Shown here piece after piece: positions 8,995-16,866 of a stretch of 64,000 nt of DNA. The notes beneath the pieces are model-generated. The model saw only the letters and a program-made list of their open reading frames with translations, searched no databases and was not told the DNA's origin. The translations under genes and the position numbers were made by a program. Source of the DNA: Rikenella microfusus (GTDB lineage: Bacteria > Bacteroidota > Bacteroidia > Bacteroidales > VadinHA17); assembly GCA_022736275.1 (NCBI GenBank), contig DZBJ01000001.1:1-64000 (forward strand). Direction: 5' to 3'. How positions within the stretch are numbered: position 1 is the first letter of the stretch; each line of letters opens with the position of its first letter.

Positions 8995-10434
8995 ATGAGG
9001 AAGGAGAATATATATACTCTTATGGAGAAGAATCTTGGATATATTCCGACTCAGGATCAGTCTGACTGCATGCGGTTGCTGGCTAACTATGTGACTGATA
9101 ATACAAATGACATCATTTTTTTGCTGACGGGATATGCCGGCACTGGCAAGACAAGCCTTATCGCCTCACTGGTAAGCACTCTCAGCACCCTGCGTCAGAA
9201 GTCTGTTCTTCTTGCACCTACCGGCAGGGCTGCAAAGGTGCTGAGGTCATATACTGGCAGGGAGGCTTATACAATCCACCGCAAGATATACAGGCAGAAA
9301 TCGGCCACTGACGGTATAGGGAAATTCGTTCTTGACAGGAATCTGCACAAGGAGACAGTCTTTATCGTGGATGAGTCATCGATGATCCCTGACGAATCAT
9401 CAGACGGGTCTATGTTCGGCAGCGGAAAGCTGCTCGAGGATCTTCTTGAGTATGTCTACACCGGCACTGACTGCAAGCTTATACTTGTCGGCGATGTGGC
9501 GCAGTTGCCTCCGGTAGGTTCGGTTGTCAGTCCTGCCCTCGATGCCGAGGTGCTTCGTACAACAGGTTTCGGGCTTATGACCTTTGAACTTCGCGAGGTC
9601 ATCAGGCAGAGCGAAGGGTCGGGGATACTTATGAATGCCACCGCCGTCAGGCAGCAGGTTAACGACGGAGATATCTCCGTGCCTGAGATAGTGCTTAAGG
9701 GATACGGTGACATTGAACGTCTCGGCGGCAATGACCTGATTGATTGTCTCAGCGAATCGTATGACAGGTGCGGCACCGACGGGGCCATCGTGGTTGTCAA
9801 CTCCAACAACCTCGCCAACAGGTATAACCAGGGAATACGCAACAGGGTTTTCTTCCGTGAGGAGGAGATCAGCACCGGCGACCTGGTGATGGTTGTGAAG
9901 AACAACTACTACTGGCTTAAGGATGAGGAGAATGGCTCATTCATTGCCAACGGTGACATTGCCGAAGTAAGAAGGATAAGGAGGAGTGAGGAGATGTACG
10001 GGATGCGCTTTGCGGAAATGACCCTCTGGTTCCGTGACACCGAGCTGGAGATAGAGGCTAAAGTTATGCTTGACACTCTTATGATGAGCACTCCGTCACT
10101 CTCACCGGAAAAGTCAAGGGAGCTCTATTTCTCAGTGCTGGCTGACCATCCCGGCATCAAGTCAAAGCGAAAACAGTTTGAGGCGGTCAGGGATGATCGC
10201 TGGTACAACGCCCTGCAGATCAAGTTTGCCTATGCCGTCACCTGTCACAAGGCGCAGGGAGGGCAGTGGGAGAGGGTCTTCATTGATCAGGGCATGTTCA
10301 GCCGCCAGGAGCCGACCATTGACTATCTGAGGTGGTTCTATACAGCACTGACGAGGGCGACGGATAAGGTTTACCTGGTAAATTTTCCGGACAGCTGGTT
10401 CAGTCGGCAGTCGGCAGTCCACAGTCGGCAATGA
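8995..10434 (+). CDS. RecD-like superfamily 1 DNA helicase (AAA_30)
   Basis: ATP-dependent SF1 helicase like the RecD/RecD2 core, without RecD2's long N-terminal region. Walker A GYAGTGKTS is near residues 46-54, APTGRAAKVL is motif Ia, the Walker B is FIVDESSMI, and VGDVAQLPPVGSV is motif III. The C-terminal part has VTCHKAQGGQWERVF and YTALTRATDKVYLV (motifs V/VI). Length 479 aa. No recB or recC is nearby, so it probably acts alone in DNA repair or replication-fork processing. The last eleven residues (FSRQSAVHSRQ) and the stop codon lie in a CAGTCGG heptamer array and look like an acquired tail. Confidence 0.88.
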   Translation: MRKENIYTLMEKNLGYIPTQDQSDCMRLLANYVTDNTNDIIFLLTGYAGTGKTSLIASLVSTLSTLRQKSVLLAPTGRAAKVLRSYTGREAYTIHRKIYRQKSATDGIGKFVLDRNLHKETVFIVDESSMIPDESSDGSMFGSGKLLEDLLEYVYTGTDCKLILVGDVAQLPPVGSVVSPALDAEVLRTTGFGLMTFELREVIRQSEGSGILMNATAVRQQVNDGDISVPEIVLKGYGDIERLGGNDLIDCLSESYDRCGTDGAIVVVNSNNLANRYNQGIRNRVFFREEEISTGDLVMVVKNNYYWLKDEENGSFIANGDIAEVRRIRRSEEMYGMRFAEMTLWFRDTELEIEAKVMLDTLMMSTPSLSPEKSRELYFSVLADHPGIKSKRKQFEAVRDDRWYNALQIKFAYAVTCHKAQGGQWERVFIDQGMFSRQEPTIDYLRWFYTALTRATDKVYLVNFPDSWFSRQSAVHSRQ

Positions 10435-10660
10435 AAATAGGCAGTAGGCAATAGTCAAAAATCAGTTGGCAGTCAGCGGTCTTTAGTATGAAAGAATTAA
10501 GAATTAAGAATTAAGAATCAGGCAGTTAGACTGCACGACTGCCCCGACGCTTCGGTCGGGATCTCCGCTTCGCTACGACATGACTGCAGGACGAAGCGAA
10601 GCGACAGACCTTCAGACATCAGACTTTAGACTTTATGAACTTTACGGACTTTCGACTTTC
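10401..10660. repeat. Composite heptamer arrays and GC-rich hairpins
   Basis: The stretch starts inside the helicase ORF with CAGTCGG, CAGTCGG, CAGTCCA, CAGTCGG (10401-10428). It continues with a decayed CAATAGG/CAGTAGG block and then GAATTAA three times (10494-10514) and GAATCAG. Next come a CCCGAC-GCTTCG-GTCGGG hairpin (10543-10560) and an inverted repeat CGCTTCG (10566-10572) / CGAAGCG (10592-10598). GACTTTA and GACTTTC-type units run from about 10621 to 10660. The unit sequences match those at other sites in the window. Confidence 0.85.
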
Positions 10661-10681
10661 ATCCGGCAAAAGAGGAATGAT

Positions 10682-10689
10682 TATATTTG
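10682..10689 (+). promoter_or_regulatory. TAnnTTTG promoter element for the MATE-like gene
   Basis: Perfect TATATTTG. It overlaps the most upstream possible start (TTG 10687), which argues that translation begins downstream, most likely at TTG 10705. Confidence 0.6.
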
Positions 10690-10704
10690 CGCTTTCTTTT
10701 AGCT

Positions 10705-12027
10705 TTGGACCTCACCAATAAACTTACAAACCGAAGGATATTCCTGTTCTGGGGGCCGCTGGCACTTACCTGGCTGATGATGGCCTTTGAGCAGCCGTTC
10801 CTCATAGCATTTATTGCCCGGCTGGGTGAAGCAAAGCTCAATCTTGCCGCCTTTGGCATTGCGGGGTCATTCGCCATGATCATCGAAGCCCCTGTCATAA
10901 TGCTTATGAGCGCATCCACGGCACTTGTCACGGGTCGCAATTCATACAGGAAGCTGAGAAGGTTTACAGATCTTCTGAATTTCGGGGTGACCATCATCCA
11001 GCTTCTATTCCTCATCCCACCGGTTTTCAGGTTCATCGTCATCAACCTGATGGGGGTACCTGAAGAGGTTTCAGCACTTGCTCATATTGCACTCCTGATC
11101 TTCCTTCCCTGGGCCGCATCGATCGGATACAGGAGGTTCTACCAGGGTATCCTCATCAGGAACAACCTGACAAGGAGGGTAACTTACGGCACGATGGTAC
11201 GATTGACAGTTATTGTTGTGGTGGGATTGCTGCTCTACAGTGCAGGAGTGAAAGGAGCATATGTTGGTGCAGCGGCAATGTCACTGGCAGTGTTTACTGA
11301 AGCCATTGCCACCAGGCTGATGGCATCGCGAACACTGAAGGAACTGCTTAATAAGGAGGACACGGAGAATGGACACATGGGCCTCAGATCGATTACAAAG
11401 TTCTATTATCCCCTGGCACTGACTTCTATCCTCTCACTGGGAGTGCATCCCTTTGTTACATTCTTCCTGGGCAGGAGTTACATGGCTGTTGAGTCACTTG
11501 CCGTTCTTCCGGTTGTGAGCTCACTTGTATTCATTTTCAGAAGCCTGGGGTTGTCATACCAGGAGGTGAATATTGCCCTTATTGGAAAGCAAAGGGAAAA
11601 CTACACTTCACTGCGGAATTTTGCCATTTACTTTGGCATCACGGTCACTGTTCTGATTTTGCTGCTTGCATTCACTCCCCTTGCCGACCTGTGGTTCATC
11701 AATGTCTCGGGACTGAGCAAGGAGCTTGCCGATCTCTCATATCTTCCCCTCAAGATAATGGTCCTGCTGCCTGCCCTGACCGTACTCCTCAATTTCCAGA
11801 GATCACTGCTGTTAATCAACGGCACCACCGGGCCTATATCAACTGCGACGGCAGTGGAACTTATCGTGATAATTGCCGTGTTGCTGGTGTGTGTGATATT
11901 TCTGAACCTGGCTGGCGTGGTTGGCGCTGCCCTCGCTTTTACCATTGGCAAGGGTATGTCGACTCTTTACCTTGCACCTAGGCAGGCAGCTGTTCTGAAG
12001 GGCTGGAAGTCGCTTGTTAAACCGTAG
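10705..12027 (+). CDS. MATE/flippase-superfamily multi-pass transporter
   Basis: About 440 aa inner-membrane protein with about 12 hydrophobic segments in two similar halves; segments such as FLFWGPLALTWLMMAF, FYYPLALTSILSLGVHPFV and LAGVVGAALAFTIGKGM are typical of the MOP (MATE/Wzx/ANK-like) superfamily. The substrate is unknown. No ATG start exists before residue 20; TTG 10705 (M-DLTNKL) is preferred because the TATATTTG promoter box covers the earlier TTG at 10687. The gene stands alone between the helicase and yjbQ, so context does not suggest a pathway. A polysaccharide flippase or a progressive-ankylosis-like (ANKH) transporter are alternatives. Confidence 0.68.
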   Translation: MDLTNKLTNRRIFLFWGPLALTWLMMAFEQPFLIAFIARLGEAKLNLAAFGIAGSFAMIIEAPVIMLMSASTALVTGRNSYRKLRRFTDLLNFGVTIIQLLFLIPPVFRFIVINLMGVPEEVSALAHIALLIFLPWAASIGYRRFYQGILIRNNLTRRVTYGTMVRLTVIVVVGLLLYSAGVKGAYVGAAAMSLAVFTEAIATRLMASRTLKELLNKEDTENGHMGLRSITKFYYPLALTSILSLGVHPFVTFFLGRSYMAVESLAVLPVVSSLVFIFRSLGLSYQEVNIALIGKQRENYTSLRNFAIYFGITVTVLILLLAFTPLADLWFINVSGLSKELADLSYLPLKIMVLLPALTVLLNFQRSLLLINGTTGPISTATAVELIVIIAVLLVCVIFLNLAGVVGAALAFTIGKGMSTLYLAPRQAAVLKGWKSLVKP

Positions 12028-12091
12028 TCGCGGATATTAGTTATTTTTACATCGAAGATTCAGCGATTTAAATACCGAATTACCCGATACA

Positions 12092-12508
12092 ATGAAATCT
12101 TACCGCAAGGAATTATGGATCGAAACACCCCGCCGCAGGGATTACATCAACTTAACGCGGCAGGTGGAACAGTGCATTGCAGAGAGCGGGATCAGGGAGG
12201 GCCTGGTGCTCGTAAACGCGATGCACATCACTTCAAGTGTCTTTATCAATGATGATGAGAGCGGCCTGCATCACGACTTCGAGGTGTGGCTCGAGAAGCT
12301 GGCTCCGGAGAAGCCTCATTCACAATACCGTCACAACGGCTTCGAGGATAATGCGGATGCCCACATGAAACGCCAGCTTATGGGCAGGGAGGTGGTCGCC
12401 GCCATCACTGAAGGCAGGCTTGACTTCGGTCCATGGGAGCAGATATTCTACGGTGAGTATGACGGCATGCGGCGCAAGCGCGTTCTCGTGAAGATAATAG
12501 GAGAGTAG
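12092..12508 (+). CDS. yjbQ: YjbQ family (UPF0047) protein
   Basis: Small (138 aa) protein of the YjbQ/UPF0047 family, whose E. coli member shows weak thiamine-phosphate synthase activity and binds a metal/phosphate site. The conserved [48 protein letters not shown] and [14 protein letters not shown] motifs are all present. ATG start, family-normal length. Ends 3 bp before a heptamer array that separates it from the convergent phosphohexomutase gene. Confidence 0.9.
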   Translation: MKSYRKELWIETPRRRDYINLTRQVEQCIAESGIREGLVLVNAMHITSSVFINDDESGLHHDFEVWLEKLAPEKPHSQYRHNGFEDNADAHMKRQLMGREVVAAITEGRLDFGPWEQIFYGEYDGMRRKRVLVKIIGE

Positions 12509-12510
12509 CT

Positions 12511-12624
12511 GCCAGTCGGCAGTCAGCAGTCAGCAGTCGCCAGAGCCAGATTAGCGAGCAGTTGACAGAACATAAAGACCCGATTTACTGCTGACTGAGG
12601 ACTGTAGACTGAAGACTGAGACCT
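12511..12624. repeat. Inverted heptamer arrays between convergent genes
   Basis: Left arm: GCCAGTC, GGCAGTC, AGCAGTC, AGCAGTC (12511-12538). Right arm: GCTGACT, GAGGACT, GTAGACT, GAAGACT, GAGACCT (12590-12624). The arms are imperfect reverse complements separated by about 50 bp and could form a long hairpin. A further GAACCT-AGAGGTTC inverted repeat at about 12625-12640 reaches the 3' end of the phosphohexomutase gene. Confidence 0.88.
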
Positions 12625-12628
12625 GAAC

Positions 12629-14362
12629 CTAGAGGTTCAGGTCTCTGATGACGGCGTCAATCCTATCGTCAAGCCCCTGCCAGAGCTGCCCGAAGTGGGC
12701 GGTGTCAGGGAGCGAAGTGAAGGCGCTGAAATAGAACTTGATCTTCGGCTCTGTACCTGAGGGGCGCACAGATATCTTCGTCCCGTCTTCAAGGAAGAAC
12801 TGCAGGACGTTTGACTTCTCCAGGTTAAGAGGATGCTTCTTTCCTGTGACAAGGTCAGTTGATACCAGCGACTGGTAATCGTCCGCCCGGACCACCCTGC
12901 TTCCGGCAATTGCCGCCGGAGGGCTTGTCCGGTATCCCTCCATCATCGCCTTAATCTCGGCGGCTCCTTCTGCACCTTTTCTGACCACATTGATCAGCTT
13001 CTCACGATAGAGACCGTATTCAGCATAGATGTCGAGAAGCAACTCCCAGAGGGTCTTCCCCCTGTCACGTGCCCATGCCGCTGCCTCGGCGATGAGGGTT
13101 ATGGCTGAAATGCCATCCTTATCCCTGACATAGTCTCCGGCAAGGTATCCAAAGCTCTCCTCTCCTCCGCCGATGTACTTCTCCCTTCCTTCAAGATCAC
13201 GCATCAGCTCGGCAAAGAACTTGAAGCCCGTCAGCACCTGGTAACTTTTAACGCCGTTCTTTTCAGCTATGCAGCCGAGCAGGTCGGAAGTCACGATTGT
13301 ATAAATAATGTATTCGTTGCCCTTAAGCTCTCCGTTATTTTTTTTCTGTGAGATTATGTACCATGTCAGGATAGCTCCTGTCTGGTTGCCGTTAAGCAGG
13401 ACGAACTCACCTGAGGGTTTCCTGACAGCAACACCCAGCCGGTCGCCGTCAGGGTCTGTTGCCATGACCACGTCAGCTCCCTTTTCTTTCGCCAGTGCGA
13501 CTGCCATTGAGAGGGCATCAGGCTCTTCGGGGTTGGGAGAATGAATTGTGGGGAAGTTGCCGTCCGGCACCGACTGTTCCTTCACCGTGTGCACATTTGT
13601 AAAACCGTATTGAGCCAGCGCCTCGGGAACAAGTTTATAGCCCGTACCATGCAGCGGAGTATAGACGATGCCTATGTCATTGTTCCTCTGGATTACATCG
13701 GGGTTGATGCTCAGGGCCTTCACTTCGGCCAGGTATTTTCCGTCTGTTGATGCACCCAGCATATTGATCCGCGAATCATCACCCCCTGTCTTTATCTCTC
13801 TGACCGATCTGATGCTGCGCACCTCATCAATGATTCCCTTGTCGTGCGGAGAGACCACCTGTCCGCCGTCGTTCCATGAAACCTTGTAGCCGTTGTACTC
13901 TTTCGGGTTGTGCGAGGCGGTGATATTGACACCGGCGTCGCATCCGTAAAGCCTTATGGCGTATGACAGTTCAGGTGTTGGTCTCAGAGCCTCGAACAGG
14001 TATGCTGTAAATCCGTTGGCAGTAAAGATGTCGGATGCCACCTTTGCGAAGTAGCTGCTGTTGTTGCGGCAGTCGTGTGCAATTGCTACCTTTATTGAGG
14101 AGGGATTGGCTGCATGCTTTTTCAGGTAGTTGGCAAGACCCTGTGTTGCCATGCCCAGTGTGTACCGGTTCATCCTGTTAGTGCCCGCACCCATTATCCC
14201 GCGAAGCCCGCCGGTACCAAACTCGAGATCCTGGTAAAAGGCATCAATAAGGCCCTTCTCATCATTGTCAAGCAGGTTTCTGACCTCCTTGCGTGTCGGC
14301 TCATCAAACTCTTCACCCAGCCATGTTTCGGCTTTTTTTCTGATGTCGTCAATGTTGATCAT
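12629..14362 (-). CDS. Phosphoglucomutase/phosphomannomutase (alpha-D-phosphohexomutase)
   Basis: Interconverts hexose 6-phosphate and hexose 1-phosphate; glucose 1-phosphate is the substrate of RfbA encoded in the same operon. The phosphoserine loop TASHNPKEYNGYK is near residue 147, the metal loop DPDGDRLG near 304, the sugar loop GGEESFGY near 395 and the phosphate-binding RPSGTEPKIKF near 532, in normal order. Length 577 aa fits the PGM2/large-type bacterial group. It is the last gene of the rfbA-rfbC-rfbD-pgm unit and overlaps rfbD by 4 bp. Confidence 0.93.
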   Translation of the reverse strand: MINIDDIRKKAETWLGEEFDEPTRKEVRNLLDNDEKGLIDAFYQDLEFGTGGLRGIMGAGTNRMNRYTLGMATQGLANYLKKHAANPSSIKVAIAHDCRNNSSYFAKVASDIFTANGFTAYLFEALRPTPELSYAIRLYGCDAGVNITASHNPKEYNGYKVSWNDGGQVVSPHDKGIIDEVRSIRSVREIKTGGDDSRINMLGASTDGKYLAEVKALSINPDVIQRNNDIGIVYTPLHGTGYKLVPEALAQYGFTNVHTVKEQSVPDGNFPTIHSPNPEEPDALSMAVALAKEKGADVVMATDPDGDRLGVAVRKPSGEFVLLNGNQTGAILTWYIISQKKNNGELKGNEYIIYTIVTSDLLGCIAEKNGVKSYQVLTGFKFFAELMRDLEGREKYIGGGEESFGYLAGDYVRDKDGISAITLIAEAAAWARDRGKTLWELLLDIYAEYGLYREKLINVVRKGAEGAAEIKAMMEGYRTSPPAAIAGSRVVRADDYQSLVSTDLVTGKKHPLNLEKSNVLQFFLEDGTKISVRPSGTEPKIKFYFSAFTSLPDTAHFGQLWQGLDDRIDAVIRDLNL

Positions 14363-15231
14363 ATCCGGTTGATTTTTGAAATGCAGTTATTGAGGCTCAT
14401 ACGCCAGTGCGGAATCTTAAGGTTATAGTGTTCCCTGATCTTGCTTTTGTCAAGGACGCTGTAGGCCGGTCTCTTCACCTTTGAGGGGTAAGCCGAGCTT
14501 CTGACCGGAACAACGGCACATGACGAGCCGGCAGCGGACACTATCTCCGCGGCAAGGTCATACCACGAGCAGACACCTTCGTTGGAGTAGTTGAAGATGC
14601 CCGGCACAAAGAGATGCCTGTTCTGGATGACGCCGCTGATTATCTCCAGTATTGCCGCGGCAAGGTCAGCAGCATATGTGGGTGATCCCGCCTGGTCAAA
14701 GACAACTTTGATACTCTCTTCAGAACCTGCCTTTCGGAGAATTGTTTTGACAAAATTATTGCCGTAAGATGAATAGAGCCAAGAGGTACGTATGGTCAGT
14801 GTCCGGGGCCAGTGCATTGCCGCCTGCTCGCCGGCAAGTTTGCTCCGGCCATAAGCAGAGGCAGGAGAGGGTATCTCATCTTCTGAACAGGGCACAGGAG
14901 TGCTCCCGTCGAAAACGTAGTCTGTGGAAATGTGAATAAGCCTGCAATCAGATCCTTCAATGGCATTGACTATGTTCTCAACACCTTTGCCGTTTATAAG
15001 CGTTGCCAGGTTCTCCTCATCCTCAGCTCTGTCTACCGCGGTATATGCAGCACAGTTTATGATCCATGAGGGTGCCAGCTCAGTTATGAAAGCGGTGGTG
15101 GCACGGGCATCGGTGATATCAAGCTCGCCGGTGTCGGTGAAGACAAAACTGTAGCCGCTGTAGCGGGCAGACAATTCCCTTATTTCACTCCCGAGCTGTC
15201 CGGATGCGCCGGTAACCAGTATGGCTGTCAT
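14359..15231 (-). CDS. rfbD: dTDP-4-dehydrorhamnose reductase
   Basis: Final step of dTDP-L-rhamnose synthesis: NAD(P)H reduction of dTDP-4-dehydro-L-rhamnose. Extended SDR fold with ILVTGASGQLGSEIREL at the N-terminus (GxxGxxG), STDYVFDGS, YGRSKLAGE (the YxxxK pair) and RTSWLYSSYGNNFVKTI. 290 aa. Overlaps rfbC and the phosphohexomutase gene by 4 bp each, so translation is likely coupled. Confidence 0.95.
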   Translation of the reverse strand: MTAILVTGASGQLGSEIRELSARYSGYSFVFTDTGELDITDARATTAFITELAPSWIINCAAYTAVDRAEDEENLATLINGKGVENIVNAIEGSDCRLIHISTDYVFDGSTPVPCSEDEIPSPASAYGRSKLAGEQAAMHWPRTLTIRTSWLYSSYGNNFVKTILRKAGSEESIKVVFDQAGSPTYAADLAAAILEIISGVIQNRHLFVPGIFNYSNEGVCSWYDLAAEIVSAAGSSCAVVPVRSSAYPSKVKRPAYSVLDKSKIREHYNLKIPHWRMSLNNCISKINRI

Positions 15232-15788
15232 AAGGTATATGTGAAATTGGAAATCATATCCTTTAACAGTGGCTGTGCAATATCCTTGGGACTCATTATC
15301 TCGCTTCCCTTTTCAACCATCCAGTTGATGCCGAGAGCCGGGTCCATAGCGTTGATACCCCTCTCATGGGCTGTCGAATAAATGTTGTCGCATTTATAGA
15401 GGACGATGGCCCTCTCGCTCAGAACGGACAAGCCGTGGGCAAATCCCTTCGGGATAAGGAACTGGAGTTTCTTCTCGGAGTCTATTATCAGTCCGAACCA
15501 TCTGCCGAAGGTAGGGGATCCATTGCGCAGATCAAGGGCCACATCGTAGATGCGCCCCTCAATGACCCGAATCAGCTTGGCCTGAGCAAACGGTTCTTCC
15601 TGGTAGTGCAGACCGCGTATCACTCCTTTTGAGGAGCTCGACTCATTATCCTGTACCGGCTCGTATACAATGTTGTTGTTACTGTATTTAAGCTTGTTAT
15701 AACTTTCAAAGAAATACCCGCGTGCATCATTGAATACATCGGGTTCGATGATAAGCAGCCCGGGGAATTCCGTTTTATGCACTTTCAT
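15228..15788 (-). CDS. rfbC: dTDP-4-dehydrorhamnose 3,5-epimerase
   Basis: Cupin epimerase producing dTDP-4-dehydro-L-rhamnose. [22 protein letters not shown], the catalytic-His-containing [29 protein letters not shown] and the Tyr region [16 protein letters not shown] are present. 186 aa, normal length. Four-base overlaps with both rfbA and rfbD. Confidence 0.95.
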   Translation of the reverse strand: MKVHKTEFPGLLIIEPDVFNDARGYFFESYNKLKYSNNNIVYEPVQDNESSSSKGVIRGLHYQEEPFAQAKLIRVIEGRIYDVALDLRNGSPTFGRWFGLIIDSEKKLQFLIPKGFAHGLSVLSERAIVLYKCDNIYSTAHERGINAMDPALGINWMVEKGSEIMSPKDIAQPLLKDMISNFTYTL

Positions 15789-16663
15789 GATATCTCCTGT
15801 TCTTTCGCCACCTTAAGAAGATACTGTCCGTACTGGCTTTTCGCCAGTGGCCTGGCAAGTTCAAGCAGGTTCTCCCTGGTGATGAATCCGCTCTTGTATG
15901 CTATCTCCTCTATGCATGATGCGCTCAGTCCCTGGCGCTGCTCGAGGGTGGCAATGAAGTTCGATGCCTGCAGAAGGCTGTCGAAGGTTCCGGTATCAAG
16001 CCATGCCATGCCTCTGCCGAGTAGTTTTACCTCCAGCTCTCCTTCATTGAGGTAGAGTCTGTTGAGGTCAGTGATCTCAAACTCACCCCGGGGCGAAGGT
16101 TTCAGGTTCCGCGCCCGCGCTGCCACCGTATTGTCATAAAAGTAGAGGCCTGTCACTGCGTAGTTTGATTTTGGCTTCAGGGGTTTCTCTTCCAGGCTGA
16201 CAGCCCTGTGCATATCATCGAATTCAACCACTCCGTAACGCTCGGGATCAGTGACGGCATAACCGAAGACAACTGCACCCTTCTTCAGTGAGGCAGCCTC
16301 CTTGAGTATGCTGCCGAAGCCATGGCCGTAGAAGATATTGTCTCCAAGGATCATACAGACATTATCGTCGCCGATGAAATCCTCGCCTATGATGAATGCC
16401 TGTGCCAGTCCGTCAGGTGAAGGCTGCTCTCGGTAGGAAAATTTCATCCCGAGCCGGGTGCCGTCGCCGAGAAGAGCCCTGAAACTTGGCAGATCACGCG
16501 GTGTGGAAATCACAAGCACCTCACGTATCCCTGCAAGCATCAGCGCAGAGAGAGGATAATAAATCATCGGCTTGTCGTAGACCGGCAACAGCTGTTTGGA
16601 TATCGCCTCGGTAATCGGGTGAAGCCTGGTGCCGGATCCGCCGGCCAGGATTATACCTTTCAT
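15785..16663 (-). CDS. rfbA: Glucose-1-phosphate thymidylyltransferase
   Basis: Makes dTDP-glucose from glucose 1-phosphate and d[19 protein letters not shown] at the N-terminus, [17 protein letters not shown], the metal-binding ILGDNIFYG and the [20 protein letters not shown] motif are canonical. 292 aa. First gene of the operon, behind a perfect TATTTTTG promoter box. The 4,6-dehydratase rfbB that should follow in the pathway is absent here. Confidence 0.96.
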   Translation of the reverse strand: MKGIILAGGSGTRLHPITEAISKQLLPVYDKPMIYYPLSALMLAGIREVLVISTPRDLPSFRALLGDGTRLGMKFSYREQPSPDGLAQAFIIGEDFIGDDNVCMILGDNIFYGHGFGSILKEAASLKKGAVVFGYAVTDPERYGVVEFDDMHRAVSLEEKPLKPKSNYAVTGLYFYDNTVAARARNLKPSPRGEFEITDLNRLYLNEGELEVKLLGRGMAWLDTGTFDSLLQASNFIATLEQRQGLSASCIEEIAYKSGFITRENLLELARPLAKSQYGQYLLKVAKEQEIS

Positions 16664-16689
16664 CAGAAAATTTTTAGTTACACAAAAGA

Positions 16690-16697
16690 CAAAAATA
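16690..16697 (-). promoter_or_regulatory. TAnnTTTG promoter element for the rfbACD-pgm operon
   Basis: Reverse complement reads TATTTTTG, perfect match to the -7 consensus, 27 bp before the rfbA ATG; a TTTA at about 17 bp further upstream could be the -33 element. Confidence 0.65.
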
Positions 16698-16776
16698 GAA
16701 AAAATGCATCAATCTAAACAGTGCCCTTCCCCTGACCGCTGCTTTAAATTCTTACACTCTGAAAATCTGCTTCTTG

Positions 16777-16808
16777 TTGATGTCTGAAATAAAAAAACAC
16801 TATCTTTG
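16777..16808 (+). promoter_or_regulatory. rpsA promoter (TTG ... TATCTTTG)
   Basis: Perfect TATCTTTG at 16801-16808 with TTG at 16777-16779 as the likely -33 element, leaving about 50 nt of leader before rpsA. Confidence 0.7.
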
Positions 16809-16866
16809 CAAGCAATTTTTAAACAACATAATGTCTAACTTATTAATTTTCAATTAATTTATTAAG

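Noticed and set aside
10401-10660. Possible CRISPR array
   Set aside because: The period is 7 bp, with no unique spacers and no cas genes; the units are simple imperfect tandem repeats.
13308-13544. Plus-strand ORFs inside the phosphohexomutase gene (and similar antisense ORFs in other genes)
   Set aside because: They lie opposite clearly conserved coding sequence and have low-complexity, Ser/Pro-rich translations with no family match.
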